A DNA stretch of 8,817 nt from Bacillota bacterium (GTDB lineage Bacteria; Bacillota; Clostridia; Lachnospirales; Bianqueaceae), in NCBI GenBank assembly GCA_017474705.1, contig JAFVHC010000280.1, forward strand, positions 1-8,817, in the 5' to 3' direction. The position numbers and the translations under genes were made by a program. Numbering within the stretch: position 1 is the first letter of the stretch; each line of letters opens with the position of its first letter. Below are positions 1-4,822 of the stretch, piece by piece. Below the pieces are notes generated by a model. The model was not told the DNA's origin. It saw only the letters and a list, made by a program, of their open reading frames with translations, and did no database searches.

Positions 1-51
1 GACTTCGCAGATGCGCGCGATCTCCCGAAATGATTTCTTATGTTCGGACAT
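1..51 (-). CDS. LacI-family transcriptional regulator, N-terminus only (partial)
   Basis: Only the first 17 codons are present and the gene runs off the left edge. The peptide reads MSEHKKSFREIARICEV. The stretch SFREIARICEV fits the first helix and turn of a LacI-type DNA-binding domain, where the usual pattern is [TS]-x-x-[DE]-[IV]-A-x-x-[AC]-x-V-S at the very N-terminus. The ATG at 51-49 is preceded by AAAGGT at a suitable distance and by a good promoter with a leader of about 25 nt. The gene is divergent from the GH1 operon, and palindromes typical of LacI operators lie between the two, so it is probably the local, autoregulated repressor. The effector-binding domain is outside the window and its ligand cannot be read. 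Another helix-turn-helix family with a similar N-terminus is possible but less likely. Confidence 0.72.
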   Translation of the reverse strand, partial: MSEHKKSFREIARICEV

Positions 52-83
52 ATGCGGACCTTTCTGTTTGTAGTCTTGCTTCT

Positions 84-112
84 ATTATATAACAAAGCGG
101 GACGAAACGCAA
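84..112 (-). promoter_or_regulatory. Promoter of the divergent LacI-type regulator
   Basis: Read on the minus strand, a perfect -10 hexamer TATAAT lies at 89-84. A weak -35 hexamer TTGCGT lies at 112-107, with a 17-bp spacer. Transcription would start near 77 and give a leader of about 25 nt before the ATG at 51. The -35 element overlaps the palindrome at 109-120, so a repressor bound there would block RNA polymerase. This fits autoregulation. Confidence 0.75.
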
Positions 113-120
113 CATGTTGC
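109..120. promoter_or_regulatory. Operator-like palindrome 1 (GCAACATGTTGC)
   Basis: This is a perfect 12-bp palindrome. It overlaps the -35 element of the regulator promoter. It uses the same GTTGC/GCAAC half-sites as the other two palindromes, but they face outward (GCAAC-AT-GTTGC) instead of inward. It may be a variant operator for regulator autocontrol, or two half-sites used in another combination. The role is inferred from position. Confidence 0.55.
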
Positions 121-137
121 ATAAAATAGCGAAAAAT

Positions 138-147
138 GTTGCGCAAC
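138..147. promoter_or_regulatory. Operator-like palindrome 2 (GTTGCGCAAC)
   Basis: This is a perfect 10-bp palindrome with a central CG, the usual centre of LacI-family operators. The 12-bp sequence ATGTTGCGCAAC (136-147) recurs exactly at 155-166, 19 bp downstream. It lies just upstream of the GH1 promoter -35 element and is probably a second binding site for the divergent regulator. Confidence 0.65.
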
Positions 148-150
148 TAT

Positions 151-180
151 TTGGATGTTGCGCAACAAATGTGATATACT
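151..180 (+). promoter_or_regulatory. Promoter of the GH1-ROK-rpiB-alsE operon
   Basis: A -10 hexamer TATACT lies at 175-180, preceded by an extended -10 TG dinucleotide (TGATATACT, 172-180). A weak -35 candidate TTGGAT lies 18 bp upstream at 151-156. The extended -10 can offset the poor -35. The predicted start near 187 gives a leader of about 26 nt containing the AAGGAGA site. Palindrome 3 fills the spacer, so the promoter should be repressible. Confidence 0.72.
156..167. promoter_or_regulatory. Operator-like palindrome 3 (TGTTGCGCAACA)
   Basis: This is a perfect 12-bp palindrome with a central CG. It sits in the spacer between the -35 (151-156) and -10 (175-180) elements of the GH1 operon promoter. 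A bound LacI-type dimer there would exclude RNA polymerase. It is the most likely primary operator of the operon. Confidence 0.72.
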
Positions 181-212
181 TATGGTATCATAAAGAAAAG
201 GAGACAGGCGAG

Positions 213-1682
213 ATGAGTTTTCCGAAAGGGTTTTTGTGGGGGACATCCATCAGCGCGGCGCAGGCGGAAGGCGGCTGGAATGAAGGCGGAAAGAGCCCGG
301 TAGAACTGGACTACGCGGTCGCCGCAGTCACTCACAAGGCGATGCGCAAACTGTACTATCTGGACGCGGAGGGGAACCGCGCTTCTAAATTCACGATCCC
401 GGCCGATGAGTCTGGCCTTCCCAAAGGGGCTAAATATCAACTGTTTGATGATCTGCATTATACCAACCATGAGGCTTCGGATTTCTATCATCATTATAAA
501 GAAGACATCGCTTTGATGGCCGAGATGGGTTTCACTACGTTCAATACGTCCATCTCCTGGGCCAGGATCTATCCCTATGGCATCGAAGGCGGCGTCAATC
601 AGGAAGGCGTCGAGTTTTATCGCAGCGTATTCCAGGAATGCCGCAAGTATGGGATCGATCCGGTCATCACACTGTATAAGTATGACGAGCCGGTCTACTT
701 CCAGGAAACCTATGGGGACTGGACCAATCGCGAAATGATCCGTCAGTTCGTGGAATTCGCCCGGGTCTGCTTCACGGAGTATAAGGACCTGGTCAACAAG
801 TGGCTGACCTTCAACGAGATCAACATCCTGATGCTCATGGGTGGGTTCATGAGCCCGGAGCAGAAGCAGGTCAACTATCTGAAGCTGCATAACCAGATGG
901 TAGCAGCAGCCCGCGCCGTCAAAGTGGCGCATGAGATCGATCCGCAGCTGAAGGTCGGCTGCATGATCTGCGGCCTCTGCTCCTATCCGCTGACGCCGGA
1001 TCCGAAGGATGTCATGGCGAACTACCGTGGTTTCCAGAAGAATTTCTGCTACAGTGCGGACACGATGATCCGCGGCGCCTATCCGAGTTACGCGGCTTCG
1101 ATCCGCCGGGAAGACGGCGTTGTGCTGGAGATCAGGGAGGAGGATGCAAAGGATCTGATGGAAGGCAAGTCCGACTTCCTGGCTTTCTCCTACTATATGT
1201 CCGCTGTTATCACGACACATGAAGACGCGAAAAAAGCCGGCGGCAATGTGTTCTCCGGCGCACAGAATCCCTATCTGGAGTATTCTGACTGGGGCTGGGC
1301 CAAGGATCCCATCGGCTTCAAGTATTTCCTGCACACGATCTACGATCGGTACAATGTGCCTTTGTTCGATGTAGAGAACGGTCTCGGCGCGGAGGACGTC
1401 CTGGAAGCAGACGGATCCATCCATGACCCATACCGGATCGAGTATCTGCGCGCGCACATCCAGTGCATGAAGGAAGCGGTCGAAGAGGGCGTCGGCTTGT
1501 TCGGCTACACGACCTGGGGCGGCCTGGATCTGATCGCGGCGTCCACCGGCGAGATCTCCAAGCGCTATGGTTTCATCTACGTCGATATGGACGACCAGGG
1601 CAACGGAACATTCAAACGCTATAAAAAGGATTCCTTCTACTGGTACAAAAAGGTTTGCGAATCCAATGGAGAAGAGCTGTGA
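213..1682 (+). CDS. GH1 6-phospho-beta-glycosidase (BglA type), possibly a 6-phospho-beta-allosidase
   Basis: This is a 489-residue cytoplasmic glycoside hydrolase, the normal length for a GH1 barrel. The acid/base is E202 in TFNEIN (199-204) and the nucleophile is E388 in VENG (387-390). W435 and the loop S444...K450-R-Y452 match the phosphate-binding Ser/Lys/Tyr set of 6-phospho-beta-glucosidases in spacing. The C-terminal SKRYGFIYVD and FYWYKK segments are also typical of BglA-type enzymes. It should therefore hydrolyse 6-phosphorylated beta-glycosides. One residue is odd: the conserved His before the [DE]-x-P motif, which contacts the sugar 3-OH, is K156 (LYKYDEP, 154-160). An upstream ATG at 114 is rejected because it lies before the promoter. 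The ATG at 213 has AAGGAGA 8 nt upstream. It is first in an operon with kinase, isomerase and epimerase genes, so the released sugar phosphate probably feeds them. The substrate is not proven and a glucoside remains possible. Confidence 0.9.
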   Translation: MSFPKGFLWGTSISAAQAEGGWNEGGKSPVELDYAVAAVTHKAMRKLYYLDAEGNRASKFTIPADESGLPKGAKYQLFDDLHYTNHEASDFYHHYKEDIALMAEMGFTTFNTSISWARIYPYGIEGGVNQEGVEFYRSVFQECRKYGIDPVITLYKYDEPVYFQETYGDWTNREMIRQFVEFARVCFTEYKDLVNKWLTFNEINILMLMGGFMSPEQKQVNYLKLHNQMVAAARAVKVAHEIDPQLKVGCMICGLCSYPLTPDPKDVMANYRGFQKNFCYSADTMIRGAYPSYAASIRREDGVVLEIREEDAKDLMEGKSDFLAFSYYMSAVITTHEDAKKAGGNVFSGAQNPYLEYSDWGWAKDPIGFKYFLHTIYDRYNVPLFDVENGLGAEDVLEADGSIHDPYRIEYLRAHIQCMKEAVEEGVGLFGYTTWGGLDLIAASTGEISKRYGFIYVDMDDQGNGTFKRYKKDSFYWYKKVCESNGEEL

Positions 1683-2581
1683 GTATATTAGTTATCGATA
1701 TCGGAGGATCCTCCTTCAAATGCGCCGTCATGACGGAAGAACTGGAGATCCTGAAGAGAGAGAAAGTGCAGAATACGTTTCGGGATAAGAAACAGTTTCT
1801 GGCTGCGATAGAAAAGGTATATCGGAAGCATCAGTCGGAAGTCGATGGGATCGCCATCAGTTACTGCGGCGAGCTGGATCCTTCCACTGGTTTGATCTAT
1901 TGCCCGGGTTCCTATGCGTACATGAGCATGGTCAACTTAAAAGAAGAACTGGAAGCCCAACTCAAAACAACAGTATGGGTCGAAAAAGATGCCATCTGCG
2001 CCGGACTTGCGGAAGCACAGTATGGTGTGCTGAAACCCTACCAGAACAGTGTGGCTTTGATCTTAGGCAGCGGCCTCGGCTGTGCGGTCCTGCAGGATCA
2101 TGAAGTGTATCACGGTGCGCATTTCCGTGCGTCCTTAGCCACGCTGCAGTCCACAGTGCTGAAGACATTCATGCGTAAGTTTATGGTGGACAGCCTCCTT
2201 AGGAAGTGGAACAACAAAGTCCGCAAACAGAAGGAGCCCATGGGGATCGACGGTGTCAGATTCTTCCAGAAAGTGGAAGCGAAACGACCGCTTGCGATAT
2301 ATCGGTTCAAGAAGTTTACAAAAGCGATCGTACAGTTTATAATCGACTTGCAGGTCATGCTGGATACCGAAGCGATCGCCATCGGCGGCGGTGTCAGCGC
2401 GCAGCCGCGTCTCATCGAGGAAATCCGCAGTCAGATGGATAAGGCCTGGGAAACCAATATGGGATTGAAGTACGGTAATATCGTGAAGCCGGATCTGCTG
2501 GTTTGCGCGTACAAGAATGACGCGAACCTGATCGGTGCGATGTGTTTCTATCAGAAAATGAAAAAGGAGAAAGAGCAATGA
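1679..2581 (+). CDS. Atypical ROK-family sugar (or glycoside) kinase
   Basis: This 300-residue protein belongs to the ROK (repressor, ORF, kinase) family. Visible elements are the N-terminal phosphate loop DIGGSSFK (7-14), the catalytic-base region VEKDA with D104, the second glycine loop LGSGLG (129-134), and the C-terminal AIGGGVS (235-240 region). It lacks the usual zinc cluster CxCGxxGCxE. The sugar-binding A-G-E-x-G-H motif is replaced by A-S-L-A-T-L after HGAH (145-148), so the Glu and His that normally hold the sugar are missing. The start is GTG at 1679, overlapping the upstream TGA by 4 bp, with GGAG at 1668-1671; the longer ATG start at 1655 has no comparable site. From its context it could be an allose kinase (AlsK role) or a beta-glycoside kinase (BglK role) supplying the GH1 enzyme. 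There is no helix-turn-helix, so it is not a ROK repressor. Reduced or changed activity is possible. Confidence 0.82.
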   Translation: MSILVIDIGGSSFKCAVMTEELEILKREKVQNTFRDKKQFLAAIEKVYRKHQSEVDGIAISYCGELDPSTGLIYCPGSYAYMSMVNLKEELEAQLKTTVWVEKDAICAGLAEAQYGVLKPYQNSVALILGSGLGCAVLQDHEVYHGAHFRASLATLQSTVLKTFMRKFMVDSLLRKWNNKVRKQKEPMGIDGVRFFQKVEAKRPLAIYRFKKFTKAIVQFIIDLQVMLDTEAIAIGGGVSAQPRLIEEIRSQMDKAWETNMGLKYGNIVKPDLLVCAYKNDANLIGAMCFYQKMKKEKEQ

Positions 2582-3039
2582 AACTGGCCATCGGAAATGA
2601 TCATGTAGCGATCGAAATGAAGAAAGAGATCCAGGCGTTCCTGGAAGCAAAGGGCATTGAAGTCATCAACGTCGGCACGGACGTGCCCGGAAGGTTTGAT
2701 TATCCGATCTCCGGATATAAGGTCGGCAAACTGGTCGCCTCCGGTGAGGTGGATGGCGGCGTACTGATCTGCGGAACCGGTGTAGGCATCTCCCTTGCTG
2801 CGAATAAAGTGGACGGCGTACGTTGCTGCGTCTGCTCGGAACCCTATTCCGCAAAGCTCAGCAAGATGCATAACAACTCCAACATCATCGCCTTTGGCGC
2901 CCGTGTCGTTGGGGTAGAGCTGGCCAAAATGATCGTGGAAGAATGGCTGAACGCTGAATTCGAGGGCGGCCGTCACCAGCGCCGGGTCGACATGATCATG
3001 GAGATCCAGGATACGCAGGAGCTGGAGGCGGCGAAGTGA
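2578..3039 (+). CDS. rpiB: RpiB/LacAB-family sugar-phosphate isomerase (ribose-5-P or allose-6-P isomerase)
   Basis: This is a 153-residue aldose/ketose phosphate isomerase of the usual RpiB length. It has GNDH (6-9, with D8 and H9), the catalytic Cys in CGTGVG (C65, T67), HNNSN (98-102) and EGGRHQRRVD (129-138) with R132 and R136 for phosphate binding. These match the conserved RpiB active site. RpiB enzymes interconvert ribose-5-phosphate and ribulose-5-phosphate, and many also convert allose-6-phosphate to allulose-6-phosphate. In E. coli RpiB does the latter job and was also named AlsI. Between a ROK kinase and an AlsE-like epimerase, the allose role is the better fit. The gene starts at ATG 2578, overlaps the upstream stop by 4 bp (ATGA), and has GGAG at 2566-2569. 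A paired LacA/LacB tagatose role is unlikely because only one such gene is present. Confidence 0.93.
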   Translation: MKLAIGNDHVAIEMKKEIQAFLEAKGIEVINVGTDVPGRFDYPISGYKVGKLVASGEVDGGVLICGTGVGISLAANKVDGVRCCVCSEPYSAKLSKMHNNSNIIAFGARVVGVELAKMIVEEWLNAEFEGGRHQRRVDMIMEIQDTQELEAAK

Positions 3040-3680
3040 GCCGGCTGCTGTGTCCCAGCCTGATGTGCGCGGATTTCCGCCATCTGGCTGATGAAGTGCA
3101 GGCGCTGGATCAGGCCGGTGTGGATATCTTCCATTGTGATATCATGGATGGCACCTTCGTGCCGAATTTCACCATGGGTGTCATGGACGTGAAGGCCATC
3201 CGCCAGTGCACGGAGAAGCCGATCGACTGTCACTTGATGATCGAAGATCCGGCGAACAAGGTGGATTGGTTCATCGACGCCGGTGCGGATATCGTATATA
3301 TCCACCCGGAAAGTGAACGCTATGTGGTGCGTACCCTGCAGCACATCCGGGACCGCGGCGCGAAAGCAGGCCTTGCAATCAATCCGGACACGCCTGTCGC
3401 CCAGGTCATGGAGATGCTCAACCTCTGCGACTACGTGATGGTGATGACCGTCAATCCGGGCTTTGCCGGTCAGAAGTTCATTTCCTTTACGCGGGATAAG
3501 GTGCAGAAGCTGGCAGCGCTGAAAGAACGGTTCGGCTTCAAGCTGATGATCGACGGTGCCTGCTCTCCGGCAGTCATCCGGGATCTGTCCGGGATCGGTG
3601 CGGATGGTTTCGTCCTTGGCACCAGTGCCTTGTTCGGAAAAGGAAGATCCTACAAGGAATTGATCGAAGAATTAAGATAA
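3036..3680 (+). CDS. alsE: D-allulose-6-phosphate 3-epimerase-like protein (AlsE/Rpe family)
   Basis: This is a 214-residue TIM-barrel epimerase of the ribulose-phosphate 3-epimerase family. Metal ligands are visible: H33 and D35 (FHCDIMDG, 32-39), H66 (DCHLM) and D173 (MIDGA). The flexible loop is MTVNPGFAGQ (137-146). Several features are closer to AlsE than to Rpe: PSLMC near the N-terminus, DCHLM, HPES (90-93), PGFAGQ instead of PGFGGQ, and GTSALF (195-200) in the phosphate-binding strand where Rpe usually has AGSAIF. AlsE converts D-allulose-6-phosphate to fructose-6-phosphate, the last step of allose catabolism. The start is GTG at 3036, overlapping the rpiB stop by 4 bp (GTGA), with GGAGG at 3024-3028. 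The subfamily call is from remembered motifs; ordinary Rpe is the alternative. Confidence 0.85.
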   Translation: MSRLLCPSLMCADFRHLADEVQALDQAGVDIFHCDIMDGTFVPNFTMGVMDVKAIRQCTEKPIDCHLMIEDPANKVDWFIDAGADIVYIHPESERYVVRTLQHIRDRGAKAGLAINPDTPVAQVMEMLNLCDYVMVMTVNPGFAGQKFISFTRDKVQKLAALKERFGFKLMIDGACSPAVIRDLSGIGADGFVLGTSALFGKGRSYKELIEELR

Positions 3681-3685
3681 TTACA

Positions 3686-3714
3686 TTTTCATATGGCCTC
3701 CTTCGGTGTATACT
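3686..3714 (+). promoter_or_regulatory. Possible internal promoter for the SDR gene
   Basis: TTTTCA at 3686-3691 and TATACT at 3709-3714 are separated by 17 bp. The -10 hexamer equals that of the GH1 operon. A transcript starting near 3721 would have a leader of about 26 nt, as at the other promoters here. It would lack the 5' arm of the hairpin, leaving the ribosome binding site free. The elements are suggestive only. Confidence 0.45.
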
Positions 3715-3744
3715 GCAAGTATCCTACACTGGAGGAGGCAGTAT
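3691..3744 (+). promoter_or_regulatory. Long hairpin sequestering the SDR ribosome binding site
   Basis: The gap between alsE and the SDR gene folds into one long hairpin. Bases 3696-3710 pair with 3725-3739, 15 pairs including two G-U wobbles. Bases 3711-3714 pair with 3718-3721 around a GCA loop, leaving a 3-nt bulge at 3722-3724. After one mismatch (3695/3740), 3691-3694 pair with 3741-3744. The GGAGGAGG ribosome binding site (3731-3738) is wholly inside the 3' arm, and the ATG follows at 3747. In read-through mRNA it would be masked. There is no U-tract, so it is not an ordinary terminator. The regulatory role is inferred. Confidence 0.6.
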
Positions 3745-3746
3745 TT

Positions 3747-4769
3747 ATGAAAGCATTGTTTATCGGAGGCACCGGCCAGATCAGTACGGCCATCGTAAAG
3801 AAGCTTGCGCAGGATCCGTTCTGGGAAGTCTGGATGCTGAACCGGGGCAACCGTGTCATTCCCGGATTGGAGACCGTGCATCAGATCACAGCCGATATCA
3901 GAAATGAAGAGGAAGCCGCGAAACAACTGGAAGGCATGACGTTCGACACCGTCTGCGAGTTCATCGGTTTCACCGTAGAAGATGTAGAGCGGGACTTCCG
4001 CTTGTTCCAGGGTAAGACGAAGCAGTACATCTACATCAGTTCGGCTTCCGCCTATCACAAACCGTCCGCGGATTTCAAGATCACGGAAGGAACGACGCTG
4101 GCCAACCCCCATTGGCTGTACTCCCGCAATAAGATCGCCTGCGAGGAGTTCTTGATGAAGCAGTATCGTGAGAACGGTTTCCCGATCACCATCGTGCGGC
4201 CGAGCCATACCTATGATGAGCGCAATCTTCCGTTGGGTGTGGAAGGTAAGCGCGGTCCTTGGCAGACATTAAAGCGCATGATGGAGGGCAAGCCGGTCCT
4301 CATCCATGGAGATGGGACGTCCCTGTGGACGGTCACTTCCAACCAGGATTTCGCGATCGGATTCATCGGTTTGATGGGCAACCGCCATGCGATCGGAGAA
4401 GCGTTCCAGATCACGGGGGACGAGGTCCTGTCCTGGAATCAGATCTACCAGACGATAGCGGATGCGCTGGGTGTGGAACTGAAGCCCTATTATGTTTCTG
4501 CGCACTTCCTGGCGGACGTCGGCCCGAAATATGGTTATGATTTCGAGGGCGGTCTGATCGGGGACAAGGCGGTCTCCGTCGTGTTCGATAACAGTAAGAT
4601 CAAGCGGGTGGCACCGGATATGCGCACGACGATCCCGTTCCACCGGGGTGCCCGGATCTCGATCGACAATATCCTGTCCCATCCGGAATACCAGAGGGAA
4701 GACCCTGAGTTCGATGCGTTTTGCGATCAAGTGATCGCGGCGTTGGAAGAGGCAAAGAAGAAGATCTGA
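3747..4769 (+). CDS. Extended SDR NAD(P)-dependent oxidoreductase/epimerase of unknown substrate
   Basis: This 340-residue protein has the Rossmann signature of extended short-chain dehydrogenases: GGTGQIS (7-13) near the N-terminus, a basic LNRGNR after the second strand that could bind the nucleotide ribose, the active-site Ser segment YISSASAYH (96-104), and the catalytic Y125-x-x-x-K129. The downstream RPSHTYD segment replaces the RPxxxYG motif of sugar-nucleotide epimerases. It belongs to the NAD-dependent epimerase/dehydratase superfamily, but I cannot name the substrate. The ATG at 3747 has an excellent GGAGGAGG 8 nt upstream; the in-frame ATG at 3693 lies inside the hairpin and has no site. 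It is the last gene of the plus-strand set and ends at a terminator. A sugar oxidoreductase or epimerase acting on the same substrate is plausible but only inferred from context. Confidence 0.82.
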   Translation: MKALFIGGTGQISTAIVKKLAQDPFWEVWMLNRGNRVIPGLETVHQITADIRNEEEAAKQLEGMTFDTVCEFIGFTVEDVERDFRLFQGKTKQYIYISSASAYHKPSADFKITEGTTLANPHWLYSRNKIACEEFLMKQYRENGFPITIVRPSHTYDERNLPLGVEGKRGPWQTLKRMMEGKPVLIHGDGTSLWTVTSNQDFAIGFIGLMGNRHAIGEAFQITGDEVLSWNQIYQTIADALGVELKPYYVSAHFLADVGPKYGYDFEGGLIGDKAVSVVFDNSKIKRVAPDMRTTIPFHRGARISIDNILSHPEYQREDPEFDAFCDQVIAALEEAKKKI

Positions 4770-4817
4770 AAAAAGTGCTCAGACAGCCAATGAGGCGATC
4801 TGAGCACTTCTTTTTTT
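4769..4817. terminator. Bidirectional Rho-independent terminator between convergent operons
   Basis: An 11-bp perfect stem (4773-4783 with 4799-4809) is followed by CTTTTTTT on the plus strand. It is preceded by six A (4769-4774), which read as a T-tract for minus-strand transcripts. The inner part can add a GCC/GGC pair set (4786-4788 with 4794-4796) around an AATGA loop. It begins at the SDR stop codon and ends 5 bp before the GH78 stop, so it can serve both operons. Confidence 0.9.
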
Positions 4818-4822
4818 GTCGT

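Noticed and set aside
114..212. Upstream ATG extending the GH1 protein by 33 residues (MLHKIAKNVAQLFG...)
   Set aside because: The ATG lies inside operator 1 and upstream of the operon promoter. The extension has no GH1 similarity, while ATG 213 has a strong ribosome binding site and the usual GH1 N-terminus.
180..1457. 425-residue open frame antisense to GH1
   Set aside because: It is a shadow of codon bias in a clear GH1 gene and shows no recognisable domain or ribosome binding site.
1655..1678. Earlier ATG for the ROK kinase (MRIQWRRA...)
   Set aside because: The glycine-loop strand begins right after the GTG at 1679, which has GGAG upstream and a 4-bp overlap like its neighbours.
2578..3039. 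LacA/LacB galactose-6-phosphate isomerase subunit
   Set aside because: LacA and LacB occur as a pair with tagatose pathway genes. Only one such gene is present and it has the RpiB active site.
3691..3744. Rho-independent terminator after alsE
   Set aside because: The stem is strong but neither strand has a T-tract after it, and the ribosome binding site inside the 3' arm points to a translational role.
3693..3746. Upstream ATG extending the SDR protein by 18 residues
   Set aside because: It lies in the hairpin without a ribosome binding site. The Rossmann signature begins directly after ATG 3747, which has GGAGGAGG 8 nt upstream.
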